In this document: one piece after another, positions 16,180 to 24,169 of the stretch
Layout of the letters: each line of letters begins with the position of its first letter
Numbering within the stretch: position 1 is the stretch's first letter
Source of the DNA: Lachnospiraceae bacterium
GTDB lineage: Bacteria; Bacillota_A; Clostridia; Lachnospirales; Lachnospiraceae
DNA: 27,779 nt
Direction of reading: 5' to 3'
Assembly (NCBI GenBank): GCA_009774465.1
Contig: VSNT01000039.1
Location: 1 to 27,779 of the forward strand
The notes under the pieces: model-generated
Database searches by the model: none
What the model saw: only the letters and a program-made list of their open reading frames with translations
Told to the model about the DNA's origin: nothing
Translations under genes and position numbers: made by a program

Positions 16180-18114
16180 GTGAAAGCAGAAATTGAGTGG
16201 CTTGATGATCCGGAAATATTCCGTGTTGGTCAGCTTCCGGCACATAGTGATCACAGGTTTTATCAAAATGAGCTGGAAATGCAAAAAGGAAGCAGTATGT
16301 TGAAGCAGTCTTTAAATGGTGTCTGGAAATTTCACTATTCAAAAAATGCACAGGAAAGACCTGTTGACTTTTACAAAGAAGGCTTTGACGATAAGGATTA
16401 TGATAAAATTAATGTACCCTGTCATATTGAAATGGCAGGGTACGATAAGATTCATTATATTAATACTATGTACCCCTGGGAAGGGCATTTTTACAGAAGA
16501 CCGGCTTATTCATTAAATGAGGGCATGGATTGGAAAGGAATGTTCAGCAGGGCTTTTTACAATCCGGTAGGATCTTATATCAGGGAATTTGATCTGGAAG
16601 AAGGACTTATTGACAAAAGAGTGGTAATCTGCTTTGAAGGAGTGGAGCAGGCGGCATATGTATGGCTTAACGGGCATTTTATAGGATATGCGGAAGACAG
16701 TTTTACTCCCTCAGAGTTTGATCTGACACCTTTCATCAGGGAAAAGGGGAACCGCCTGGCGGTGGAAGTGCATAAGAGAAGCACAGCGGCTTTTTTGGAA
16801 GATCAGGATTTCTTCCGGTTTTTTGGAATTTTCCGTAATGTAACATTATATGGAAAACCAAAGTTTCATTTGGAGGATTTATGGATTAAGCCGGAGCTTT
16901 CAGAAGAGGAAACAGGGAGCTTGTCTGTAAATTTAATCATTTCCGGGGAAGAGAAATTTATAAAAAAGGAAGTTCCGGAGGGATGGGCGGAAATCAGCCT
17001 AAACGATCAGGAAGGATGTTCCCTTATGAGCCGGCGGATGAGCTTTGCAGGAGACGAATTTCAGATTCAGGATAAGAATTTATGTGGGAAACTGGAAACA
17101 CAGGAAATCGGAAAGGTGCATCCCTGGGATAATCATAATCCATACCTTTATCAGCTTATTATAAAATTACATAATGGAGCCGGCCAGGTGCTGGAAGTAG
17201 TTCCTTATCCGGTGGGATTTAGAAGAATAGAAATACGGGATAAAGTCATTTTGTTAAATGGCAGGCGTCTTGTTATAAACGGTGTCAACCGCCATGAATG
17301 GAGTGCAGAAAAAGGGCGGTGTATCGGCATGGAAGAAATGGAAAAGGATATGAATATTTTCCTTAAAAACCATATCAATGCGGTGCGCACCTGCCACTAT
17401 CCGGATCAGATCCCCTGGTATTACCTTTGCGATGAAAAGGGCATTTATGTAATGGCGGAAACCAATCTGGAGTCTCACGGAAGCTGGCAGAAGATGGGAG
17501 TAGTGGAACCTTCCTGGAATGTGCCGGGAAGCATCCCTGAGTGGAAAGAAGCAGTATTGGACCGGGCAAGGAATAATTTTGAGGTGTTTAAAAATCATAC
17601 TTCCATTTTATTTTGGTCTTTGGGAAATGAATCTTATGCGGGAGATAATCTGGAAGCAATGAATGCTTATTTTAAAGAAAAAGCAGATGGAAGACTGGTG
17701 CATTATGAAGGTGTATTCCATAACCGGGATTATGAGGATACCATTTCAGATGTGGAAAGCCGCATGTATGCATCACCGGAGCAGGTAAAAGAATACCTGG
17801 AAAATCAGCCGAAGAAGCCTTTTCTACTATGTGAATATATGCATGATATGGGAAATTCTCTGGGAGGAATGGGCTCATATATAAAACTTCTGGATGAATT
17901 TGATATGTACCAGGGCGGATTTATCTGGGACTTTATTGATCAGGCAATTTGGGTAAAAGATGAGGCGACGGGGGAAAAGGCACTGCGTTATGGAGGAGAT
18001 TTTGATGACCGCCCGTCTGATTATGAATTTTCAGGAAACGGAATTGTGTTTGCTGACAGAACTGAAAAGCCTGCCATGCAGGAAGTGAGGTACTATTATG
18101 GACGCTGGAAATAA
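16180..18114 (+). CDS. lacL: Beta-galactosidase large subunit (LacL type, GH2)
   Basis: Large chain of a heterodimeric beta-galactosidase. It holds the sugar-binding, beta-sandwich and TIM-barrel domains. The acid/base glutamate lies in WSLGNES (E484) and the nucleophile in LLCEYMHDMGNS (E552). The RRIEIRDKVILLNGRRLVINGVNRHEW segment begins the barrel. The frame also has an ATG at 16168, but it lacks a ribosome site. The GTG at 16180 has TGAGG seven bases before it and gives MKAEIEWLDDPEIFRV, the usual opening of this family, so I use it (644 residues). The protein ends at the domain 3/4 boundary, as LacL proteins do; the remaining domains are in lacM, which overlaps it by 17 bases. It cleaves the galactosides taken up by the preceding importer. 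Confidence 0.93.
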   Translation: MKAEIEWLDDPEIFRVGQLPAHSDHRFYQNELEMQKGSSMLKQSLNGVWKFHYSKNAQERPVDFYKEGFDDKDYDKINVPCHIEMAGYDKIHYINTMYPWEGHFYRRPAYSLNEGMDWKGMFSRAFYNPVGSYIREFDLEEGLIDKRVVICFEGVEQAAYVWLNGHFIGYAEDSFTPSEFDLTPFIREKGNRLAVEVHKRSTAAFLEDQDFFRFFGIFRNVTLYGKPKFHLEDLWIKPELSEEETGSLSVNLIISGEEKFIKKEVPEGWAEISLNDQEGCSLMSRRMSFAGDEFQIQDKNLCGKLETQEIGKVHPWDNHNPYLYQLIIKLHNGAGQVLEVVPYPVGFRRIEIRDKVILLNGRRLVINGVNRHEWSAEKGRCIGMEEMEKDMNIFLKNHINAVRTCHYPDQIPWYYLCDEKGIYVMAETNLESHGSWQKMGVVEPSWNVPGSIPEWKEAVLDRARNNFEVFKNHTSILFWSLGNESYAGDNLEAMNAYFKEKADGRLVHYEGVFHNRDYEDTISDVESRMYASPEQVKEYLENQPKKPFLLCEYMHDMGNSLGGMGSYIKLLDEFDMYQGGFIWDFIDQAIWVKDEATGEKALRYGGDFDDRPSDYEFSGNGIVFADRTEKPAMQEVRYYYGRWK

Positions 18115-19069
18115 AAATCTGCTTAAAATTATTTATGGAGACTGTACCCTGGGAATTTGGGGAAATGCCGGAGAAAAGGTATTTCATTATATTTTTTCCT
18201 ATCAGACGAAAGGCCTGGAATCTCTGTGCATTGATGGTAAGGAGTGGATTTACCGCACACCAAAACCTGCCTTCTGGCGTGCTCTCACCGATAATGACAG
18301 GGGAAACAAGTTTGGATTAAAATCAGGAATGTGGATGAGTGCGGATCTGTTTATGGACTGTGTGGAAATTACGGTGACAGTGGACGGGAAAGAAGGTTCT
18401 TTGCCAACAGCGCCGGTAAATAATCGATTTGAAAATGAGGAAAGGGCAAAGGAGGTATTGGTAACATTTACCTATGAAACCATTACATATCCCAAAACAA
18501 ATGTAAAAGTATCTTATAAAGTTGGCATTGGAGGAAAAATATCTGTAAAGGCTGAATATGAAGGAAAAAAGGGACTGCCGGAGCTTCCGGTTTTTGGAAT
18601 GCGTTTTATCATGCCCACAAAGGCGGAAGGATACAGCTATGAAGGGCTTAGCGGAGAAACCTATCCGGATAGAAAAGCTGGTGGAGAAAAAGGAATTTTT
18701 CATGTGGAAGGGCTTCCGGTTACCCCCTATCTGGTACCCCAGGACTGTGGAATGCATATGGACACAAAATGGGTGGAAGTAAGGCGATGTCAGGTGCTGG
18801 ATAATTCGGCAAAGGATAAGGATTTATTTTGCCTTAAATTTTCAGCTATAAACGAACCATTTGCATTTAGCTGTCTGCCCTATACAGCGCAGGAATTGGA
18901 AAATGCGCTTCACCAGGAGGAGCTTCCCATAGCAAGAAGGACGGTTTTGTGTATCTTTGGGGCAGTAAGAGGCGTGGGGGGAATTGACAGCTGGGGAGCG
19001 GATGTGGAAGAACCATACAGGGTATATGGAGATAAAGACATAAGTTTTTCTTTTGAAATTATGCCCTAA
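18098..19069 (+). CDS. lacM: Beta-galactosidase small subunit (LacM type)
   Basis: A 323-residue protein equal to the C-terminal part of single-chain LacZ (the Bgal small-chain domain). Landmarks are WRALTDNDRGNKFG near residue 68, PELPVFGMRF, GLSGETYPDRKAGG and VRGVGGIDSWGADV close to the end. The ATG lies inside the end of lacL, 17 bases before its stop, with AAGTGAGG 8-15 bases upstream, so the two chains are translationally coupled in equal amounts. Leuconostoc and Lactobacillus LacL/LacM pairs have the same arrangement. A large missing part of LacZ is supplied here, so this is a real subunit, not a frameshift remnant. Confidence 0.93.
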   Translation: MDAGNKNLLKIIYGDCTLGIWGNAGEKVFHYIFSYQTKGLESLCIDGKEWIYRTPKPAFWRALTDNDRGNKFGLKSGMWMSADLFMDCVEITVTVDGKEGSLPTAPVNNRFENEERAKEVLVTFTYETITYPKTNVKVSYKVGIGGKISVKAEYEGKKGLPELPVFGMRFIMPTKAEGYSYEGLSGETYPDRKAGGEKGIFHVEGLPVTPYLVPQDCGMHMDTKWVEVRRCQVLDNSAKDKDLFCLKFSAINEPFAFSCLPYTAQELENALHQEELPIARRTVLCIFGAVRGVGGIDSWGADVEEPYRVYGDKDISFSFEIMP

Positions 19070-19143
19070 ACATTTGAATGTGACATGCCGATAAACATCT
19101 AAATAAAAATATTCTTGTTATGAATGTGAGAACGCAGCTAAGG

Positions 19144-19195
19144 ACAGCATTATGATTTCCAGGATGGATAGGAAAATCATAATGCTGTTTTACTT
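19144..19195 (+). terminator. Terminator of the galactoside operon
   Basis: A 15-bp perfect stem: ACAGCATTATGATTT at 19144-19158 with its complement at 19174-19188, extendable by two G-C pairs across a bulged A. TTTTACTTT follows. It is the strongest terminator in this part of the window. Confidence 0.82.
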
Positions 19196-19237
19196 TCACA
19201 GATGTTTTCTGACAGGAAAAGAAGGGAGAGTATAAAT

Positions 19238-19552
19238 ATGCAGGTAGGAGACATGAGACAGTTTCTGGAGAATCAACAGGGGAAGGTGAGAAAGAGAAAA
19301 GAGGAGGAAAAACGGATAAAAAAGGGGATTTATCAAATGCAGGTGATGATAGACAGTCAGAACATGGAAACATTTGATAAAGAGGAGAAGAAAAGTAAGG
19401 AGCGCGTGAGCCAGTCCGAAGAAGTACAAAAGGAAACAGAAAGCCAAAGCAGGGAACGGAAAAAAACAGATGTGAAGACAGAAATGGAAAAGATGTTGTC
19501 TGCAGTAGGAAAGAATTTAAATTTTGCAAACGGTGGTAATGCCCAGATCTGA
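19238..19552 (+). CDS. Small highly charged coiled-coil protein, function unknown
   Basis: A 104-residue protein, more than half of it Lys, Arg, Glu, Asp, Gln or Ser. It reads as one long charged helix (QGKVRKRKEEEKRIKKGIYQ, then EKKSKERVSQSEEVQKETES) with a short C-terminal tail ending NFANGGNAQI. It has no signal peptide or membrane helix. The frame also contains an ATG at 19202, but AAGGGAGAG precedes the ATG at 19238, so that start is preferred. I do not recognise the family. It sits alone between the lac terminator and the polyphosphate kinase promoter. Confidence 0.6.
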   Translation: MQVGDMRQFLENQQGKVRKRKEEEKRIKKGIYQMQVMIDSQNMETFDKEEKKSKERVSQSEEVQKETESQSRERKKTDVKTEMEKMLSAVGKNLNFANGGNAQI

Positions 19553-19579
19553 CCTTTTCAGTAAAAAGAATTTCTTTGC

Positions 19580-19607
19580 TTGAAAAAAAGTATGGTTGGT
19601 ATACAAT
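19580..19607 (+). promoter_or_regulatory. Promoter of the polyphosphate:AMP phosphotransferase gene
   Basis: TTGAAA at 19580-19585, 16 bases, TACAAT at 19602-19607. An overlapping extended form, TGGTATACA, is an alternative -10. The start of transcription would be about 25 bases before the ATG. Confidence 0.55.
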
Positions 19608-19638
19608 AGAATTATAAAGCAGAGAAAGGGAGGGTGTT

Positions 19639-21108
19639 ATGCTGAAAAATATAGTTTTTACGGAAAAGCCGGAGGAAGAAGAGCTGAAGGAACGTTTAAA
19701 GAGCGCCAGGGAAAAGCTTATGGATCAGCAGATGCAGATCAAAGAGCACAAGGTTCCTGTTTTGGTGCTTGTGGAAGGATGGGGGACAGCCGGCAAGGGA
19801 AGCACGATAGGTCAGATCATTCAAAATATTGATCCAAGGTTTTTTAGGGTGGCAACTATGGATCAGCCTACGGAGGAAGAGAGCAGGAAGCCATTCTTAT
19901 GCCGGTATTTTACCAGGCTGCCGGAGGCAGGAAAGTTTATGCTGTTGGATTCCGGATGGATGGATGAAATTACCAGAGAACGTCTTCATGAAAGCATGGA
20001 CAAAAAAACCTATGAGCAGCGGATTGACAGCATTAGAAGGTTTGAAAGACAGCTGACGGATAACGGATATCTGGTGATGAAGTTCTTTTTCCATATCAGT
20101 GAAAAGGAACAGAAAAAACGAATAGACGAGCTGAAAAAGGATATAGATACCAGATGGCGCGTCAGTGAAAATGATAAGTGGCAGAATAAGCATTACAAAA
20201 AATGCGAGGAGATATTCGGGCAGTATATGGAGGACACCAATACGCCTTCCGCTCCCTGGTATATCATCGATTCCAAGTCAAAAAAATGGGCAGAGCTGCA
20301 GATGCTGGAAACCTTAACACAGGGAATTGAGATTGCAATGCAGAACAGAAGTCTTGCAGTTCCTCTTTTGCAGAATGTATTTCCGCTTGCAAAGATGCCG
20401 AAGCTGTCAGAGGTAGATCTGGATAAGTGCATAGAGGAAGAGGAATATAAGGAAGAGCTTGACAGGCTTCAAAAGCATTTGGGCGAGCTTCACAATCGTC
20501 TTTACAGGAAACGTGTGCCTGTGATTATTGTCTATGAAGGATGGGATGCAGCCGGAAAAGGCGGTAATATCAAACGCATTACAGGAGCCCTTGATCCAAG
20601 AGGATATGAAGTGCAGCCTATTGCAAGTCCGGAGCCTCATGAAAAGGCAAGACATTATTTGTGGCGTTTCTGGACCAGGCTGCCAAAAACCGGACATGTT
20701 ACTATTTTTGACAGAAGCTGGTACGGACGTGTCATGGTGGAAAGGCTGGAAGGCTTTTGCAGTGAAAACGACTGGAAGAGAGCTTATAATGAAATAAATG
20801 AATTTGAAAAAGAGCTTCATGACTGGGGTGCTGTTATCATTAAGTTCTGGGTGCATATAGACAAAGATACCCAGCTTGCCCGCTTTACGGACAGACAGAA
20901 TACGCCGGGGAAACAATGGAAAATTACAGATGAAGACTGGCGTAACAGGGAAAAGTGGGACGACTATGAAGGGGCGGTCAATGAGATGATTCAAAAGACC
21001 AGCACTACCTATGCGCCCTGGCATATTCTGGAATCAGTGGATAAAAAATATGCCAGAATTAAAGCACTTAAGATTGTAATTGAAGAATTGGAAAAGGTTT
21101 TGAAATAG
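19639..21108 (+). CDS. pap: Polyphosphate:AMP phosphotransferase, tandem PPK2 (class II)
   Basis: A 489-residue protein with two PPK2 domains. Class II members of this two-domain form convert AMP to ADP with polyphosphate as donor. Domain 1 has a Walker A-like EGWGTAGKGS (residues 46-55), but its Walker B region reads LLDSGWMDE instead of the D-R-S-W-Y motif. Domain 2 has EGWDAAGKGG (300-309) and an intact FDRSWYGRV (D358), then the lid segment DRQNTPGKQWKITDEDW. So the C-terminal domain looks catalytic and the N-terminal one degenerate, as is usual for PAP. GGGAGGG precedes the ATG. It is a single-gene unit with its own promoter and trailing hairpin. Confidence 0.93.
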   Translation: MLKNIVFTEKPEEEELKERLKSAREKLMDQQMQIKEHKVPVLVLVEGWGTAGKGSTIGQIIQNIDPRFFRVATMDQPTEEESRKPFLCRYFTRLPEAGKFMLLDSGWMDEITRERLHESMDKKTYEQRIDSIRRFERQLTDNGYLVMKFFFHISEKEQKKRIDELKKDIDTRWRVSENDKWQNKHYKKCEEIFGQYMEDTNTPSAPWYIIDSKSKKWAELQMLETLTQGIEIAMQNRSLAVPLLQNVFPLAKMPKLSEVDLDKCIEEEEYKEELDRLQKHLGELHNRLYRKRVPVIIVYEGWDAAGKGGNIKRITGALDPRGYEVQPIASPEPHEKARHYLWRFWTRLPKTGHVTIFDRSWYGRVMVERLEGFCSENDWKRAYNEINEFEKELHDWGAVIIKFWVHIDKDTQLARFTDRQNTPGKQWKITDEDWRNREKWDDYEGAVNEMIQKTSTTYAPWHILESVDKKYARIKALKIVIEELEKVLK

Positions 21109-21115
21109 CCTGAAA

Positions 21116-21150
21116 ATGAGGAGCTGCTAAAAACAGCTCCTTATCTTTAA
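21116..21150. terminator. Terminator after pap
   Basis: AGGAGCTG (21119-21126) pairs with CAGCTCCT (21134-21141), extendable outward by three more pairs. The plus-strand tail TTATCTTTAAT is only moderately T-rich. In the other direction the tail is CATTTTC, so it may weakly serve the convergent vanW-type gene as well. Confidence 0.6.
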
Positions 21151-21225
21151 TATAAGAATGGCTTACAAAGCAAGACAGACGATGTTTTTCAATGCGCTCT
21201 GGGGACATGTTTCTACTGGATATAA

Positions 21226-22065
21226 TTAATGGTGCACATCTATAAAAGGCTCATACATCATAATGGCGGAATTCTGTACAATAAGCTGTTCATTCAACAG
21301 ATTATTTTCCAGATCAAACTGCTGCTGGTACAGTTCATTATGTCTGCTGTATCCGCCCCAGAATTCACTTTTCATTTCATGATTTTTCTCAAGAATTTCA
21401 TAACGGTATTCCGGTTTGGAGGACACACGCCACTGTCCATGAAGATATTCATCATCCACCCACACCAAAAGCTGGTAGGTATCCTGAGTATTGTTTCGAA
21501 TCATCAGATCCCCGTGAGGATAAAAGCAGGTAGCGCCGCTGCCGAAGGGCTGCGTTCGGTTGGAGTCAGGAAATACATCGTAGCTGTGCCTGTGACGTTC
21601 TGTTACGGTAAGAGGGGTATGTATGGTCATCCAGAAGATCAAATTGGAAAGCTGGCACAGCCCGCCGCCGGTTCCGGCGTGAAAGGTGCCGGATTTAAGA
21701 ACCATGCCATCCACATATCCTTTTCTTTTGGATGGCTTTCCAATCAGTTTCCAATAGCTGAATACCTTGCCCGGAGGAAGAAGTAATCCGTTTAACTTGG
21801 CGGTGGCAAGTTTTAAATTGATAATTTTATTGTGCTGCATCCACATATCAACATCTTTCAGTTTTCGAAGAAGGGGAGTTTTATGTGTAAAATAAAGGTA
21901 AGAAAGGGGAGCGGATTGTCTGGAGACAGCAAACTGGCTGCGCATGGTAAGCCAAAGCATATGCCTTAAAAAGCTGTAATAAATAAGTCCCAGCCTGTTT
22001 CTTAAGGCGGAACGCTTTACAGGTTTTGGAATAAAATAGGGTTTCGCGCTTTTATTATTTTCCAT
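21226..22065 (-). CDS. VanW family protein
   Basis: A 279-residue protein with the VanW domain at roughly residues 85-210. It includes LNGLLLPPGKVFSYWKLIG, then GTGGGLCQLSNLIFWMTIHT and GATCFYPHGDLMIRNNT. VanW is found in VanB-type glycopeptide resistance clusters, but most homologues lie outside them. Its biochemical role is not established, and no other van gene is here. There is no signal peptide. The frame extends 11 codons upstream to 22098, but GGGAGGGG lies eight bases before the ATG at 22065, so that start is used. It stands alone, with its own promoter. Confidence 0.85.
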   Translation of the reverse strand: MENNKSAKPYFIPKPVKRSALRNRLGLIYYSFLRHMLWLTMRSQFAVSRQSAPLSYLYFTHKTPLLRKLKDVDMWMQHNKIINLKLATAKLNGLLLPPGKVFSYWKLIGKPSKRKGYVDGMVLKSGTFHAGTGGGLCQLSNLIFWMTIHTPLTVTERHRHSYDVFPDSNRTQPFGSGATCFYPHGDLMIRNNTQDTYQLLVWVDDEYLHGQWRVSSKPEYRYEILEKNHEMKSEFWGGYSRHNELYQQQFDLENNLLNEQLIVQNSAIMMYEPFIDVHH

Positions 22066-22113
22066 AGTGAATGCCCCTCCCTTTATAGCCAACGACATTA
22101 GAAACCTATTTTT

Positions 22114-22142
22114 ATTTTAGCAAAAAGTTACGGATAATACAA
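22114..22142 (-). promoter_or_regulatory. Probable promoter of the VanW family gene
   Basis: Read on the minus strand: TTGTAT, 17 bases, TAAAAT (-35 at plus-strand 22137-22142, -10 at 22114-22119), about 50 bases before the start codon. Confidence 0.55.
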
Positions 22143-22296
22143 AATATTTAAAATGAAATTGAGAGGTCAAGATCTGGCCGCCTTTTTGTTGTGCGCGTCA
22201 TGGGAGCGCTCTAATGGGTGGAAGCAACAGGAGGGAAAGGGGAACTAAAATTCTAAAAAAGTCTTTTTTTTCTGTTATAAATATGCTATCATTATA

Positions 22297-22320
22297 AAGT
22301 GCTTTATATATAAAGTACTT
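22297..22320. promoter_or_regulatory. 24-bp palindrome, probable PadR operator
   Basis: Arms AAGTGCTTTATA and TATAAAGTACTT are exact complements except for one G/T position. The centre is 36 bases upstream of the padR start codon and overlaps the likely promoter (TATAAA at 22294-22299, TGCTATCAT at 22284-22292). PadR proteins bind such palindromes in their own promoters, so autoregulation is the natural reading. Confidence 0.75.
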
Positions 22321-22344
22321 CATATATGAAAAGGAGGGCATGGA

Positions 22345-22893
22345 ATGTTATCAAAACCAGCTACTTTGCTTTTGGGGATTATTTATAAAAAGCCGCTTAA
22401 TGCATATGAGATAACAAAGCTGTTAGCTTATATGAATGTTAAATGGTGGTTCAATATTGCAGACTCAACGGTTTATACAACATTGAAAAATTTAGAAAAA
22501 AAAGGCTTAATTGAAGGAGCAATAGAAAGAATAGGCAATATGCCGGATAGAACAATCTATTCTTTAACTGAGAGGGGGAAAGATGAATTAAGAGAAACCA
22601 TTCAAGAATCTATTCTTCAATTTAGTTATGATACCAATATTTTTACAATAGCTGCTTTTGTCATGGATATTTTAGAAACAGGTGAAAAGAAAGAATTATT
22701 AGAAAAAAGACTTAACATCTTGAAATCTTATCTTACAGGAATCAGTAAACAGGACAATGCCACATGGAAACATGAGGCGCCTGATTTTCATGTGGCGAAT
22801 CTGGAGCGAATGATTGATATAGTTCATGCTGAAATATTGGGAACAAAAAGGTTATTATCAGTTATCGGAGAGGAAAAAAATAATGAAAAATAA
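22345..22893 (+). CDS. PadR family transcriptional regulator
   Basis: A 182-residue regulator. The winged-helix domain occupies residues 1-85: LLLGIIYKKPLNAYEITKLL, the recognition region DSTVYTTLKNLEKKGLIEG, and the wing PDRTIYSLTERGKDELR. The C-terminal helical part (FTIAAFVMDILETGEKKELLEKR onward) is the dimerisation arm of the longer PadR type. AAGGAGGG lies six bases before the ATG. The next gene starts inside its last codons (ATG at 22883, stop at 22891-22893), so the pair is translationally coupled. The palindrome upstream is the likely operator. The effector is unknown. Confidence 0.92.
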   Translation: MLSKPATLLLGIIYKKPLNAYEITKLLAYMNVKWWFNIADSTVYTTLKNLEKKGLIEGAIERIGNMPDRTIYSLTERGKDELRETIQESILQFSYDTNIFTIAAFVMDILETGEKKELLEKRLNILKSYLTGISKQDNATWKHEAPDFHVANLERMIDIVHAEILGTKRLLSVIGEEKNNEK

Positions 22894-23611
22894 ATGGATA
22901 CATTTTGACATTGATAAGGAAAATATATTTGGATTGATTTGTGGTTTAACTATGGTTTTGTTAAGTATAGCCATGATATTTTTTAATAGCGAAGTCAGTA
23001 ATATTTGCCTGAGAGATATACTTATGATTTTACTTCTAGGTTTTTTTACGCCTATCTATTATCTTTTAGTTGTAAAAAAGAAAAAATTGTCTGTTTTGGG
23101 GATACATAAAAGCAAGCTGATAGTTAGTTTGGCGCTTAACGTGTCGGCAGGTATTTCTTTATTAGTTATGTTTATTTACAAAAATACGGAAGAAATAGTT
23201 TTAAATGTAAATTCATTTTATGCAATTATATATATTTTAGCTGCCGGAATATTTGAAATGGTTTTCATATACGGATTTCTACGTTATGAATTTGAAAGGG
23301 CATTTGGAATACTTCCGGCTATTTTTATTACTGCCATTTTTTACAGTTTACATCATGCTGGTTTCCAACCGGAATTTACAAAATTATTTTTTGTTGGAGT
23401 TATGTATGTTACAGTGTTTTATTTTACACACAATATATTCTCAATATTTCCGTTTTTTTGGAGTGTTGGTGCTGTTTGGGACGTTTTAGTAAATTCAGAA
23501 GCAGGCAATCAGATAAAAAATAAAACATCCTTATATCTGGCAATACTGATGTTTACTGTCATGATAGGAATGAGTATTTTTGTTCATTGTAAAATCAAGA
23601 ATAAAAAATAG
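22883..23611 (+). CDS. CPBP-like (CAAX protease/Abi type) membrane protein, altered motif
   Basis: A 242-residue protein with about seven membrane helices. FEMVFIYGFLRYEFE (residues 124-138) aligns with CPBP motif 1 (EExxxR) and FYSLHHAGF (153-161) with motif 2 (FxxxH); THNIFSIFPFFW follows with H183. Motif 1 keeps the first Glu (E125), but the second is Met and the Arg is Tyr (Y130), so proteolytic activity is doubtful. CPBP proteins are intramembrane proteases used in prenyl-protein processing and in bacteriocin self-immunity. It overlaps padR by 11 bases, with GGAGAGG upstream of the ATG inside padR. The frame extends to 22826 without a ribosome site. Pairing with PadR suggests a stress-inducible membrane factor. 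Confidence 0.7.
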   Translation: MKNKWIHFDIDKENIFGLICGLTMVLLSIAMIFFNSEVSNICLRDILMILLLGFFTPIYYLLVVKKKKLSVLGIHKSKLIVSLALNVSAGISLLVMFIYKNTEEIVLNVNSFYAIIYILAAGIFEMVFIYGFLRYEFERAFGILPAIFITAIFYSLHHAGFQPEFTKLFFVGVMYVTVFYFTHNIFSIFPFFWSVGAVWDVLVNSEAGNQIKNKTSLYLAILMFTVMIGMSIFVHCKIKNKK

Positions 23612-23654
23612 AGAGTATATGTATACATGAAGTTTACTTTTTAGCAAAGTCCCT

Positions 23655-23981
23655 TTATTCTATAAGTTCCTTATACATGAGCCCCCATTTTTTCATTTCA
23701 TCAATAACAGGGCACAGAGATTTCCCCAGTTCACTTAAGGCATATTCTACTCTGGGCGGAACCTCCGGATAAACAGTCCTTGTGATAATTCCATCTGCTT
23801 CCATAGAACGCAGGCTGTCAGTTAAAACCTTTTGGCTGATGCCATCCAGATCCCGTTGAAGTTCATTGAACCGCCATGCCCGGGATATAAGGTTTCGTAT
23901 AATAAGGAGCTTCCATTTATTTCCAATCATACTTACAGTGGTAGCTACAGGGCAGTCCGGCAAATCTTCTTTCCTTCTCAT
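23655..23981 (-). CDS. HxlR family transcriptional regulator
   Basis: A 108-residue winged-helix protein of normal HxlR length. CPVATTVSMIGNKWKLLIIRNL is the family opening, with the Cys at residue 10 that redox-responsive members conserve. RFNELQRDLDGISQKVLTDSLRSME is the recognition region, VPPRVEYALSELGKSL the wing and MKKWGLMY the dimer helix. GGAGG precedes the ATG by 11 bases. HxlR proteins usually repress or activate adjacent oxidoreductase genes and themselves. It is divergent from the ACGX peptide operon, which carries a nitroreductase, so it is the likely regulator of that operon (inference). Confidence 0.92.
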   Translation of the reverse strand: MRRKEDLPDCPVATTVSMIGNKWKLLIIRNLISRAWRFNELQRDLDGISQKVLTDSLRSMEADGIITRTVYPEVPPRVEYALSELGKSLCPVIDEMKKWGLMYKELIE

Positions 23982-24008
23982 ATGTATTTAATCCTCCACT
24001 ATTTATCA

Positions 24009-24056
24009 AATGTTATATTTAAAATTGAATGTAACAATCTAATTATAATGTTATAT
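24009..24056. repeat. Three 10-bp direct repeats at a 19-bp period
   Basis: AATGTTATAT at 24009-24018 and 24047-24056 are identical, and the related AATGTAACAA lies exactly midway at 24028-24037. Starts are 19 bases apart. The third copy overlaps the hxlR -10 box and the others lie in the transcribed leader. This fits an operator array through which HxlR represses its own gene. Confidence 0.7.
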
Positions 24057-24070
24057 GCTGTACCTGTCAA
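24042..24070 (-). promoter_or_regulatory. Consensus promoter of hxlR
   Basis: On the minus strand: TTGACA, exactly 17 bases, TATAAT (-35 at plus-strand 24065-24070, -10 at 24042-24047). Both boxes are perfect, so the gene is probably strong when not repressed. The leader to the start codon is about 55 bases. Confidence 0.9.
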
Positions 24071-24169
24071 CACGACATGGCTCCTTTTCTAAAACTCCAT
24101 ATATTTCCTCAAATCTGAAGATTAATTTTTGCAAAACATACATGGCAGAAACTGCATATTTGTCCAATT

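Noticed and set aside
18090..18120. Apparent frameshift splitting beta-galactosidase
   Set aside because: The split falls at the LacL/LacM boundary, the second gene has its own ATG and ribosome site, and the overlap matches known two-subunit enzymes.
20407..21024. 205-codon open frame antisense to pap
   Set aside because: Shadow of the PPK2 coding sequence with no recognisable domain.
21226..22065. Glycopeptide resistance locus
   Set aside because: Only a VanW-domain gene is present, with no vanR/S/H/B/X genes; VanW homologues are widespread in susceptible Clostridia.
23612..23654. Terminator between the convergent CPBP and HxlR genes
   Set aside because: Only a short GTATATGTATAC palindrome is present, too weak and AT-rich to call a terminator.
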